Source of the DNA: Apostichopus japonicus
Lineage: Eukaryota > Echinodermata > Holothuroidea > Aspidochirotida > Stichopodidae
Direction of reading: 5' to 3'
DNA length: 64,000 nt
Assembly (NCBI RefSeq): GCF_037975245.1
Contig: NC_092562.1
Span: 21,471,054-21,535,053 of the forward strand
Of this stretch, positions 49,804 to 60,590 are shown one piece after another. The number at the start of each line of letters is the position of its first letter. Within the stretch, counting starts at the first letter, position 1. The position numbers and the translations under genes were made by a program. The notes under the pieces are model-generated. The model searched no databases and was not told where the DNA came from. It saw nothing but the letters and a program-made list of their open reading frames with translations.

Positions 49804-52800
49804 GTTATAATAATAATAATAATAAAGGTAATAATAATAATGAAAATAATGATGATAATAATAATAATAATATAATAATAAAAGTTATAATAATAATGAT
49901 AATAATAATAATAATAATAATAGTAATAAAAATAAAACAACTGGCTGCCATCAACTGTCACCTTTAATTTCATCGTCAAGCAAAGTTTTTATTTCCTTTT
50001 CATGTCAGTTTTGATTTCCTGAAGTACTTTTCATATATTATTTCACAGTTATTGTATAAATTCAAAGGACCCTGTGATAGTTTTTGCCACTTCATTAAAT
50101 CTCTTTTTACCGAGTGTAATTTTGTTTATCTGTCCTCAGGAGATGGCGAAGGTTGCAGACCTGAAGGCCATGTTCAACCAGGATCTGCCTGTAGGGAAAC
50201 CACCGCCAGCTGTTAGGAAACCGCCGGTCGCAGCCGGCAAACCAAAAGTAGCCGTCAAGGTTGCCCCAGCACACGTGAACGGAGCTAGCAAAGTAGCACC
50301 CATGATCCCGAACGGACTGAGTGCAAACGATCTGTCTCGTGGCCGATTAAAATCTTTTGAGAGATCCTCCTCTCCATCCGGATCGCCGGAGAAACAGAAG
50401 GACGATTCATCTTCGCAGGGAAATATCGACTTTAGAAGCAGACTAAGAAAAGTACAGGATCCCGCGAGTAGTCCACCCAAGGTCACGCCCAAACCAGGTG
50501 TCAAACCCCCAGTAGCGAAAGCAAGCAAGCCATCTATAACCCCTAAACCAAGACTCCAACCCCCAACCCTCGTACCCTCACAAAATGATCAGAAAACGCC
50601 CGGTTCAGTTCCGGTGGCGAGATCTCCCTCCAAGACGGGCTCCGTCAGCAGCTTAAAATCCGACAGCTCAAAGGAGGGAATATTTCAGCTTGCTGCTCTA
50701 CCTTCCTTAGAGGTACTAGGAAGCCCTCCTCGGAAACCACCCAAGCCGAGTTACGTAAGGCTGCCACCACCTACAGGTTTGTACATTATACAAGTTTTTA
50801 TTTCTGTAAGGGTATTGAAGGAAACGCAACAATAAAAACAATACCGTTGTGTTGATGCCCTCTGCTCTACTGATCTACCGTTGGAAACATGTTATGTAAA
50901 TGATACTGTTTAACCCATCGATTTGGCTCAGTAGTAAACTTTATTCTAGCAGTTATTGATTTGGCAGATCTGGTCACTAAACATTACCGTTGATGTAGTA
51001 CCGTCGTTAGGTGTTACTCCTGGGCGATGGTACGTATCGGTAAGTATCGTCGTTCGTAAATACCCAAACCAGTGAGTTTTGGGGTCTTTTTTGTATGCTT
51101 CTGCGTTGGATGAATCTAACCGTATAATAGTGCGATCTGCACTGTAGTCATTGTCGACTTTGGAATCTGCGGTCCCCCTCACGGTTGTTGATGTAAGTGA
51201 GAGTGACTCAATAATTTTCCCTTTCGGGGAAAACCACATATGTCTAAACTTTTGAAAATGTCTTCAATTTTGCAAGTTTGTGTATGTTCTTTAGTTCTAC
51301 TACTATTTAATATAATATAATACATTTGAAAGAGGTAAATTTATTGTTGATTGACGTAAGAGGAACAAATTCTAAACATTCAAAGACTGTGGCTTAGTTT
51401 GATCAATTGTAGTCTTACTTATTTGGTAGGGTGACTCAAATTACCAGGAATTGTTCTTGAGGGGCAAACAGCCAGCCGGTGCACTGTGCTGATAGCAAAC
51501 ACTGTCATAGGGCTGTCAGAATTTGATACCCAGTTAACTCAACTTAACTGTTAGCATTTGCCTTCATAAATGACCCATTTTTGACATATTCTTTTAGAGT
51601 TTTACATGCAGTCCAGCTCTCTTCTCCTCCCCCCCCCCTCCCTCGCTTCTGACCCACCCACAATTCAAATCAGTTCTCTTGTGATTGAATGGAAAGGTTT
51701 TCTGCACATTGACAGTTGTCAGAATCAGAACGATGATTAAAATAACCTTATAAGCAGGAAATCACAAAATACTGCCAATGTTGTCATTCGTGTGTTTATT
51801 ATGTCATTTTTTAAGAATCTCGGACACTGACATACAATCCAATGTGCTTCAATTTGAAGAGCAAATAGTATTACAGTATCTTTGGTTGGAATTAAAAAAA
51901 ACTAAAAACAGTCAAATGTACCAGTTTTGTTCATGTTTAGTGCTGTACATACTGCACTGTAGAGACATCATTGCATATGCATATGCAAATGCCTATTTGC
52001 ATATGGAAATGCAATATGCAAATAATATGCAAATATGCATAATAATATGAGAAAAGATGGCATGCAATAACGAGAACCGATTGAGGTGCTAATGTCTGTT
52101 AACGGGATCTCTTCAACAGGTGTTTCAGAAGCCAAGTCACGCAAACCAGCTGCTTTCTCGCGCGGCCCTCCGCCCTTACCATCCAAACAGCCAGAACCCA
52201 TCACACCGGTGGAAGAGGACTTTGATGGAACGTATGACGATGTCGCGAAGCCACCTCCACCCCTCCCTCCCACCACTAATAGGCCATCTCTGAAGAACAG
52301 GGTATCAATGATGTAAGTTAAATGTCTGGCTACTTTTTTGATCTTTACTCATCTCTGTCACCTGTTATTATATAAGAACAGGTACCCGGTCATTACACCT
52401 CATCTGGAAAAGGTCGAAGAAAGTAAGAAAGAAATAGTGAGATGTTTATAGCCACAATGGTCATAAATGGCAGTAACCTACAGTAGCTGTTACAAAAAAG
52501 CTCTCCTAAGTGTTGCAAAGTGTAATATCTGGATAATTTCGAGCCATCGTTCTGAGAAATAGTCATCAAATATGTTTGCATGTTTAATATTTGGTGGAAT
52601 GAAAACATTTGTGCAAAACTGACAAATTTGAAAAGAGAAGGGAGAAGGAAGAGGGGAGAGGAAAGTCAGAAGAATGGGTAAAGGAAGGGTGTAGAAGCAA
52701 GGGAAAGGGGGATGGGGAGAGTGGGAAAGGAGAGAAGGGAGTGTGGTGAAGGGATTGGGGATGAAGGGGAGAGGGAAGGAGGAGAGAGGGCATGAAGGGG

Positions 52801-55800
52801 AGAGGGGGTGAATGGAGCGGGGCTGAAGAGGAATTTTACACCAGTATCTGTTTCACAAATCCAAACAAGTAGTACCAGACAAATACACAACTCTTCATTA
52901 ATAGCGACTGTCAAGATTAGCATGCATCATCCATGTTGTAAACTGACTTCATATAACTTATGATGTCATCGCTAGCAAAATAAGGCATCGAGGACCTTTG
53001 CACTTTCGTCAAACACAAACAAAATTAATCGGTCCAAATGATGAAATTATTTGTAAAGCAAACAGTTTTTCTTTCAAAATGACTCTTATGACCAGACTTC
53101 CTTGTTGGGGTGCAAAGTCCCTGCCACTTTGTGTTTTGTTAGGAACAAGATTGTCCCATGTCAGTACTGTACAGAGGGTTATACTGTAGGTTATATGAGG
53201 TAACTGCCATTGCCCCTAAACTTCCTTATTGACTTATATGTACGATTATAATTAATGCCTATGGTGTCGCAGGCCTGTATCGGAGTGTCCTGCTGTAAGG
53301 AAAGGATGCAACGAATACTGGCGATGCCATTTCCTGGAGCCCTCGATATGGTCACACCAACCGAGTTTATAAACGCTGAAAATTTTGAAACTGCAAAAAC
53401 TCTGAGATTTCTGTACAGCTTCAGGAAATAAAGTTACAGCTCATTTTAAAGGTTATGTTTTGCAAGGATATTAAAAAAATATTAGAAATTATTAAGAGAA
53501 GGGTAAGGATACTAATATCAAAAGATATCCAGTTATGGTTTCAACCCTCGCCAACATCCTTATTTGTCTTCCTCTTATTAGTTGTCAAACATGGAAGGGA
53601 AAAGGGGAGAAGAGGAGGAAGGGAGATGGGAAGAGAAGGGAATTTTAAATATTATGTCTTAGTGAACTGTTTAATGTTGTCTGTCACCCTTTACTACTTT
53701 GTCTTTAGATTGCTACTTTTGCCTTTTGCAGTTATGTAGTTTGCCTGCTCAGAGCTTTTATGCAGTGTTTTCTGCTTAAAATGAGAAGAGGGTCTTTTAA
53801 AAAAAATTAAAAAATTAAAAATTTGTCAAAATAATTTATAAAAAACTTTAAACTTTAAAATTGATGAAAAACTTTAAATTAAATTTTTTTTTGATAAAAA
53901 ACAATGTTACAAGTCAGATGGCCTGATGTTTCGATCCTCGCAGGATCTTTTTTTACATACAAAGTAAGAACATGTTGAGAGATACAGATGTACAGACAGT
54001 TCAAATTGGACGAATCAGCAATGAATGGAGTAAGAACAGATAAAACAATGGAGAGGTTCGATGAAAGGAATCGAAATGTCAAGCCCTCTAACTATTACAT
54101 TAAATATTAAAGTACACAGGCTTTTTGCAGTAGATAAACAGTTTGTTGAAAGTTTTATCTCTCACAAAAAAGAAAAAAAGAAGAAAAAAAGCAAAAAAAA
54201 AGAGGCATACAGTACTTGTAGAAAAAATAAAATGGTTTGTAGTAATGAAGGAATATTTACTCCATAGCAATGAGCAGAGGAGTGAGAAGTAAAAAACGAA
54301 AGACATGGCATGTTTTTTTTCAGGTCCCTGACTATCCTCTCCTCCCCTCATCCTCCCCTCGTCCTCCCTCACCCACAAGCCATATTTGGAAACACTTGTG
54401 AGTGTTCACAAATACTACGAACGAAGGTTATTAAGGACATATTTCACTCACTCCTCACTTAAATACCTGTCTCCATTACCTACACACACCTATCTACCCT
54501 AGCCTAATAACTGGTGACCCTCTGGTAATCCTCTGGCACTGCCCCCCCCCCCCCAATGACCCTATCTATTCATTGCCAAAACCATTGGGTGTTCCCAAGG
54601 AGGAGTTATGCACATGACAAAATTGTTACAAGTTTGAGTTCATGACCGGTTTAATAGAAAAACATGGACTATTTTACTTCGGGCTCCTCTCTTACCAGTG
54701 AGTGTTTGGAATTTGTCAATAAACATACAGCGATTTCTTTAAAGGAGTAATGTTTTAACATTTTTGACAATTCATAATATGAAATTTTCATTGGTCTACT
54801 AAAATTGGGGATCCCTTTAACCTCATAAAAAAAACTGTGTCATCATCATTTTACAAGGAATAGAGACAAGAATTTCTTAAAGCAGATTTTCATTGTCAAG
54901 GTCTAATCCAGTTTTTGACAGCTTGTTGTTTGTTCTTTGAAATTGCATAGAAACTACACAGATTGTCAGTGACACAAAGCAGATAGTCAATGGCTTTCAA
55001 AACATAAGAGGTAACCTGATTTTATGAGGAAGTATTCAAAATTATGTACTGGAATCAACAGCTCTATAAAAGTGTCTTTGTAGTCTCAAGTATTCTACTG
55101 CAGTCTTGTAATGCAACAACTTTGTATGGATTAGATACTTCAAATGTTTTGGTTTTACAGTATTACAGTAATACAGCCTTTCAATCATAAGGTCCCCGGT
55201 TCGAGTCACTCCAAGATTAATGTATGTCGTCCAGTTACAGAGTTGTTGACAACTAACAATTCATAATCATGGACGTTAAATATGAATACATGTGAGAGAC
55301 TGACTTCGGTCAGTTTGCGGCTTTGATAAGCCAATGAGGCTTCTTCACGAGTTCCTGCTTGCAGGAGGATCTAATATACATACATACATACAGTATACTT
55401 TTTTATAAATACTAGCATGATAATTAGCCTGATTTGTAATAGTGGTCTGGTTGTTTGGTCAAACAGTCGGAATTATCCGTACGGTCGTTTTTTCTTTCGA
55501 CAATCAAGCAGTTGGAAGCTTCCATTTACAGCATTCATTGCACACGATTCTTGTCGGATAGCCAGGACTGCTATCCGAAGAACCATAAAGTGAAAGAATT
55601 GGCTTCCTTCCTTCCTCTCTAATTCCCTACCCCATCGGTGGATACACACTCTGTGATCTAGCCTAACACACGACAACCTGCAACATGTTTGACCTAGCTC
55701 ACATGCCGACCCCATCAGATCATTTGACCTTCTCCCTTCCGAATCGACCGTTCTAAAATTCTTGGTGAAAATTTAGTTTTAAACTTTCTTCAAACATCCT

Positions 55801-56043
55801 TCCCTTGAAAACCAGACTGTTTTTGTTATGACCGTATTTGTGATCATGGGATGGTCTCGATACATGTGTGCCTTTGTCGTCTCTGTATAATATATACTGT
55901 ACGCATTACTTCCAGTTTCTCCCATCACAAAGATTCAGTTGGTGAGTTTTTTCTTTCTTACAGACAGCCGATGGATTCGGATGATGAGATGGAAGATGCG
56001 GATGATCTATATGATGATGGCAGCTCTGCTCTTCCAAATGATG
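42617..56043 (+). CDS. FYB1/FYB2 (ADAP)-like adaptor protein, first four coding exons
   Basis: Exons 42617-42688, 50140-50776, 52120-52312 and 55964-56043 join with matching phases (0, 1, 2, then 1 at the last visible donor) to about 327 residues. The protein is disordered, proline- and lysine-rich. Residues 31-38 (DLKAMFNQ) resemble the N-terminal ELRAKFQ motif of FYB2. Residues 122-129 are FRSRLRKV. Residues 211-227 (LPSLEVLGSPPRKPPKP) match the family hallmark LPPLxxLGPPPPKPxRPP. YDDV (Tyr275) and YDDG (Tyr317) in acidic contexts resemble SH2-binding sites. Vertebrate members link ITAM signalling to integrins through SLP-76, SKAP and EVH1 partners. Their C-terminal SH3-like domain must lie right of 64000. 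The FYB1-versus-FYB2 assignment is open. Confidence 0.72.
42886..43244 (+). mobile_element. TTAA-flanked MITE family B, copy 2
   Basis: It matches 34944-35304 along its whole length, with TTAA at 42882-42885 on the left and a decayed TTTATT on the right. Inverted ends are AGGGTGTGAAGACTCGCGC and, from the right, AGCCACTGAAGACTCGCCC. Confidence 0.78.
44632..44676. repeat. TA microsatellite
   Basis: About 22 TA units in intron 1 of the FYB-like gene. Confidence 0.95.
45830..46560 (+). repeat. Higher-order minisatellite, 83-bp unit built of ~41-bp subunits
   Basis: The core word TGGTATTCATTCATACAGAG followed by CACATATA repeats throughout. In the centre, TCTTGGTATTCTTCATTC recurs at 45915, 45998, 46081 and 46164, an exact 83-bp period. 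Each unit has two related halves (CATACTGAGCACATACTG and TTACAGAGCACATATATACTG). The edges decay into single degenerate subunits. Long open frames rich in HTEH and SYRAHI words are produced by the repeat itself. Confidence 0.93.
48054..48302 (+). mobile_element. TTAA-flanked MITE family A, copy 2, interrupted at its 3' end
   Basis: It is collinear with 16675-16920 from GGTATGCTGTATTGC to GGCCTATACTGACT, where a TAATAATAATAA stretch and a SINE-like sequence take over. The left TTAA is decayed to TAAT. Confidence 0.8.
48303..48560 (-). repeat. SINE-like repeat with ATT tail, antisense
   Basis: Read on the minus strand it ends ...AAAGCGCCTTGAGCAGTGAC..., then GGCGCTATATAAGTCTCATT and an ATTATTATT tail. 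This GGCGCTATATAA plus trinucleotide-tail arrangement is common in short interspersed repeats of many marine invertebrates. The tail abuts the end of the MITE at 48302. The 5' head is not clear, so the right limit is approximate. Confidence 0.6.
49674..49930. repeat. AAT/TAA trinucleotide tract
   Basis: About 255 bp of TAA units with interspersed TGA, GGT and AAAGTT variants. All six frames are partly open, giving poly-Asn and poly-Ile frames on one strand and Ile/Tyr-rich ones on the other; none is a gene. It lies about 210 bp upstream of exon 2 of the FYB-like gene. Confidence 0.96.
50140..50776 (+). CDS. FYB-like exon 2 (large proline-rich exon)
   Basis: The exon is 637 nt, phase 0 in and phase 1 out. 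The acceptor is TTTATCTGTCCTCAG, ending at 50139; the donor is ACAG|GTTTGT at 50777. It encodes residues 25-236: the DLKAMF motif, PxxP repeats (KPPPAVRKPPV), a Ser-rich SSSPSGSPEKQK stretch and the LPSLEVLGSPP motif. A stronger-looking donor, TAC|GTAAGG at 50755, would end in phase 0 and does not match exon 3. It could be used with a different downstream exon. GC content is clearly higher than in flanking DNA. Confidence 0.85.
50777..52119 (+). other. FYB-like intron 2
   Basis: A 1343-bp intron with a poly-C run at 51629-51638. Close to its 3' end is a cluster of octamer words (51983-52034). No further exon seen. Confidence 0.7.
51983..52034 (+). promoter_or_regulatory. Cluster of four octamer (ATGCAAAT) motifs
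   Basis: Perfect octamers occur at 51983-51990, 51995-52002 (inverted, ATTTGCAT), 52016-52023 and 52027-52034, all within 52 bp. They lie 86 bp before exon 3. ATGCAAAT is the classic POU-factor (Oct) site. The block is also a low-complexity ATGCATATGCAAAT repeat, so it may be a microsatellite-like accident. Regulatory function is only a suggestion. Confidence 0.4.
52120..52312 (+). CDS. FYB-like exon 3 (YDDV tyrosine motif)
   Basis: The exon is 193 nt, phase 1 in and phase 2 out. The acceptor is TCTTCAACAG, ending at 52119; the donor is GTAAGT at 52313. It encodes GVSEAKSRKPAAFSRGPPPL, a PPxLPSK site, then EEDFDGTYDDVAKPPPPLPP. The acidic TYDDVA is close to the SLP-76-binding tyrosine motifs of FYB1. 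Confidence 0.85.
52313..55963 (+). other. FYB-like intron 3
   Basis: A 3651-bp intron. It includes a purine-rich GGGAGAGGGAAGG block (52630-52820), AT-rich sequence, A-rich simple sequence (53800-53890, 54163-54201) and the SINE-like repeat at 55150-55391. No additional exon was found. Confidence 0.65.
55150..55391 (+). repeat. tRNA-derived SINE-like repeat with ATAC tail
   Basis: It has a B-box-like GGTTCGAGTCACTCC (55198-55212), a body with TTTGCGGCTTTGATAAGCC and GAGGCTTCTTCACGAGTTCC, and a short ATACATACATAC tail (55374-55391). The A-box half is poor. This fits a SINE inserted in sense orientation, with modest confidence. Confidence 0.5.
55964..56043 (+). CDS. FYB-like exon 4 (acidic, YDDG motif)
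   Basis: The exon is 80 nt, phase 2 in and phase 1 out. The acceptor is TTTCTTTCTTACAG, ending at 55963; the donor is GTGAGT at 56044. With the AT left by exon 3 it forms an Ile codon and then QPMDSDDEMEDADDLYDDGS. The acidic run before Tyr317 is typical of this family. The next exon would have to begin with two bases completing a codon; I found none convincing up to 64000. Confidence 0.82.
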
Positions 56044-56605
56044 GTGAGTGTCAAGGCACTTTTTTCCAGACTGAAAAATATTTCCATGGAATAATGGTTA
56101 AATAGGCAATAGACTTTTGAGGTTGCAACTTTGCTAAGCATTACTATAGGACCATGTTATCAAGCTCCACTTTTATATACCCCCCTCCCCTCCTCCCATC
56201 ACCTCCTTTCTCCTTCCATCCCCCTCTCCATCCCCTCACCTCCTTCCATCTCCTACCCCCCAAATGATTGATTTACCCTAGTGTTTGGAGTAAGCTTCTG
56301 TCATGAAATGTTGGTTTCATGTCACTAGTAACCTTTATGGACCTAGCGCTTTATGGCTTGGGCATATGATGAAATATTAGGGCCATTTGCTTAATATGTA
56401 ATGTATAGGACCTATAATGTATCCAATGGTAAATTAATATTGATCACAGATCAGTTCTGGAGAATAAGAGTCACAACCTTTATCACCAACCAGTCTACAT
56501 CCTGCCCTAAAGTGCCAAGAAGGTCATGTAATTGGTTAATCATTAATAATGAACTGAATTAATCAGCATCGATATTAGGAGACTATCTCTGGATTTCCTT
56601 GATAT

Positions 56606-56606
<1 letters not shown>

Positions 56607-56637
<31 letters not shown>

Positions 56638-56735
56638 CTTATACATATATACATATATATATATATACATATGCATATATACATATACATATATATATAC
56701 ATATATATATAATTATACATATAATTATATATACA
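56607..56735. repeat. TA / CATA microsatellite
   Basis: Mixed TATATA and CATATA units, about 130 bp. Confidence 0.93.
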
Positions 56736-59700
56736 TATATTACTGTATTAAGTGTTGCAGTCCAGTGCTATGGGTATGCTGTCCATGGGTCACACGTGTA
56801 ACTGGAAGCATGGATAATCCCAAGTGTCTGTATTAATTATTACAGGGTACAGATAGCCTGTTGTAAGGATATGAATCAGAGCTGTAAAGTTGGGTTGTAT
56901 CACTTCATGTAGTCCATCATGTACATGTAGAGTATCTCAAACAGATTGAGTGTAATGTATACGGACAGGTACTGTCACCAATCACCATTGGCTGAGTCAA
57001 ATCATTTATTTAGAGTGATACTCTGATGTCATAAGTATGTATCGCTATGATAACCACATACTATTAACTGATACCCCTTTCTATCCAGCTAAGGTTGCCC
57101 CTTGTACTTCTGATAGGTTACTATTACAATGCACACTGAGGTGCTCCTCCAATTGCAAATAATTGGCTCGTTTCCATGGTAACATAAGATGAAAATAATG
57201 CAGGAAGAAAGTCGGTTCCCCAATTTTTTTCATGGAAATTGTACCGACTACCGAGATAGTTCCATGGATTATAATCTACATGGCATTGTTGTATGTTCCT
57301 TGTTACCTGTTACATACAAGTTATTACATACAGAAAGTATTTCAGTACTGTATGCAACCTTTTCAGTTGACTAAGGTTGCTTTCAATACTATTGTAAAAT
57401 TTCAATTATTTTTTTGTTGTTGCTAAACTTCTTCTTATTGGCATTGTTCATTCATTACACACAAATAAGTCCCTGATGAGTCATAGGTTACGTAATGTGC
57501 TTTCTGTTGTCATACAATCCCAACCAAGTTTGTGAATGACTGAATCTGATTTGAATTTGAAACATCACTAATACAGAAATGAAAGTGTCAGAAGATTTTC
57601 TTTTGTGTAAAGTGTCAACTGTGGCTCAGGTTAAGACGAACGACCAAGTAACTATGCACATCCTTCAATCACTGATTGTACTGTAACTGCTGGTAAATAT
57701 TTGGGGTTGTCAAATACTGAAAGTTGAAACAAGATCATAATAGCAACCTACATATAGCACAACTTTCTTAGTTGTTACAGTGAAAAAAGGAAGGGAAAGG
57801 AAGGAAAAAGAAAGAACATGCATCCGACATCGCTTCCCACCGAGCTGGTGATCAGTTTAATAGTCACCATGCATCATGAAAATAAAAATGGAGAGTATAC
57901 ATATAGTCCGGGCCAGAGGTGTTTCTGGGGGTAGAGCTGTTACCTCCTACTCAACTGTACAAAGGGCAATTTGTGAATTATACAAATTCAGTAAGGGTAA
58001 GGTTAAAAAATACAGAGTACAGACAAACATAGATTGTGTCATTAACCTACACTATAAATTCTACATGCTATATTCCAGCGAAGTATAGCTGCAAAGTTAA
58101 CACTGGAGAATTGTGATTTTTTTTTGATATCGTATAGGGGTGTTGGAAGTTGTACCGACAAAAATGTGCATCCGTCAAATTTATTCCAGCAACCGCAGCG
58201 TGGATTTACTCTTTGTGATATTGTCTAAACTGGCAAGTAAACTTCCCCAAGAATTTAAACACTTGATACTGTTGTTTCCTGATTTTTATTCAAAAAGGAA
58301 TGCTAGTCTTTATAGTGATACTGTACATTGGTTGGTAAAAGCTGCTTTGAGGGAACTAGACTTTAATACGCAGTGCCAACTCTTTTCAGCGCACTTTAAA
58401 TAGTTGCTAAAAGCTTTTCATTGGGAGGTTCTAATATCCAAAACGTTTTCCACGGTTTTGTGGAGTGACCACTTATACAATAAAATCTCTCTGTGGGCGA
58501 GTGGATGAATCGAAAGTAGTGACAGTATAAAACGCTTTTTGAAATTTTGAGTGACCACTTTTTGAGTTTTCTATCAGACTTTTGGGGTCAATGCTTTTGA
58601 CCTTTAGTGAAAAAACAAAAAAAACTGACAATGACTTTTTTCACTCACTACCGATCTTGCAAAATTGTAATGGGGACCGCGGATTGCAAGGTCTACAACG
58701 ACCTTTTTAGGGTTCGATTCGTCCAACACTGCAGCATACGGAAAAGTTGTACTCAAAGCCGAAGCCAGCTGATATAATCAGTTCAAACCTTGGGAGTCAA
58801 TGCATTCCAAGTTCATCAATACCGCCCTCAATACCTTTCAGGAAACATTGCATACTGTACTTTTAATAACTCCTGGGTGAGATAAAGGACGAAAGTTTCC
58901 CTCGTGTTAATTTATATTTCCCTGTTCCCTGTTGAGTGTTTCTCTTTCATGGAAGGATGAGGACACTGTATAGAGAATAGCACTTATCAAAGCTGTATTT
59001 GAAAGGCACGCTAAAAGTAAACTCTTTATAGTTTGTGAAAGTAGTTTTAATACATACCGAAGGTTCGAACTCTCCAAATTGTTCTCAGACAAAAAAGGGG
59101 AAACAAAAGACGTATCCTGTGAATTGTGGGAACAGAAAATGTTTCATTGTTAGTGGCCAGTTTTGGACTTTCTAGCATATTTCCAAATTGTTATGGGGGA
59201 CTATGACACATTGAATTGAATTTTAAAGACAGTTGTAGTTTATTGAAATAACTTTTAAGCTTGCTTGGTTTTGTAATGCATGCCCCAACATGGATAGGCA
59301 CTGGACATAGAGGTGGGGGTGGAGAGGGAGAAGAAGAGGAGGGGTGAGCGGTGGGGGGGGGATTGGAGGGTAAGAACATGGGAATAGGAAAATGTTCCTG
59401 TTCTGAGTAAGATGACTCTGAAAGTCTATATGATTCACCTGATCACAGTATAGTGTGTGTGTCTCTTAACAGTTAGCTGGATCGTGCATACAAGCTTTAA
59501 TACTGGCAATATCTGTTCGTTATTTAAGCCCTGCCCTTTCACCGACGGTTACTCAATTGCCAAGGATAATTGATAAAGCTTGCTTGTTTCTTGTCCTCGT
59601 TACGTTACTAGTCCTTTAATGATATCTATATCCCTCTGGCTTCTGTCACATCCCCCTACTCTGTTGCCTCGTACCCCATGCACACTGCATATATACACTG

Positions 59701-60325
59701 CATGTATATATGGTTTTACGGCGTCGCTTAATGAAACAATTCCTGATTGGGGGACGGTTACTGACAGGTATTTGTCCGAGCACAGAGCCGTTAAATGTCG
59801 AGTGTCTGACGGATGACAGTTAAAGTAATTCCACCCTCTGAAGTCGGAATCTGGGCCTAATTTTCAGCTTCAAGAGAACAGGTTAAGATGCAGACACTGT
59901 GACATTGCACGGCTATCCGCATGCTCTTGAAGAGAGACATATATTCTGTGATTGTATTGTATCATCAAAAGTGTTAAGGACACTGTCCATTGACAGATAT
60001 ATGCCATAAATGCTGAAATTTGGGACTAAATGATTTTGCTTTTAGGAAACGATACACCATAAGATATCCAGAAAAAGCTTGTAAGTCGATAGATGTCGCT
60101 AAAATTCCTAAAATGTTTCTCAGAGTACTTCCCTGGAGATATAATTCCTCTCTTCATATTATTATTTTTATAATCCCGGGTGCTGAGGGATCAAATTTAG
60201 CAGCAAAAGAAGTTTAATTATTGGTGACCAGATTTGGTCTTTGAGTACTAGCATATTTTGTGAAAACACTGATTTTTTGTGTTTTACAGTGGACATTGTC
60301 GACTATTCTCCATCTTGGCAAGTAT

Positions 60326-60590
60326 TTAAAGGTATGATGTGTTGGCCCCAAATATGCTAGATATTCAAATATGGTCAGTGGTAACCTTTGGTCAAAATCC
60401 TTAAACTGTTTTGATTACAACCTTCGAGGAAATTATCCTCACTGGGACATTCAGTCATCTTGTGTGTTCCTTAAATATGCCTGAGAACAATTTGGAAAGT
60501 AAAGACCTCCATGAAAGTACTGTTTGAAAACTTCTAGCAATTATAGCGAGCTATTATTTGGGGCCTATAAACAATAGTGACTACCTTTAA
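60326..60590 (+). mobile_element. TTAA-flanked MITE family A, copy 3
   Basis: The element is 257 bp between TTAA at 60326-60329 and TTAA at 60587-60590. Ends are AGGTATGATGTGTTGG and, inverted, AGGTAGTCACTATTG. It is collinear with the copies at 16675 and 48054. It explains an apparent short exon just before it. Confidence 0.82.

Larger units (their letters stand above)
42689..50139 (+). other. FYB-like intron 1 (7.45 kb)
   Basis: It holds a MITE B copy (42886-43244), a TA run (44632-44676), the 83-bp higher-order minisatellite (45830-46560), a MITE A copy interrupted by a SINE (48054 onward) and an AAT/TAA trinucleotide tract (49674-49930) that ends about 210 bp before exon 2. Between these lie AT-rich stretches without exons. 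Confidence 0.65.

Noticed and set aside
49620-49979. Long Asn-, Ile- and Tyr-rich frames
   Set aside because: They are produced by the AAT trinucleotide tract in every frame.
57876-58403. Two adjacent plus-strand frames of 70 and 87 codons
   Set aside because: No recognisable family, different frames, and the AG before 58140 would give a stop codon in the phase needed to follow FYB-like exon 4.
60292-60330. Short open segment after TTTTACAG (VDIVDYSPSWQVFK) with a following GTATGA
   Set aside because: The supposed donor is the first bases of the MITE at 60330 (AGGTATG), and the segment has no family similarity.
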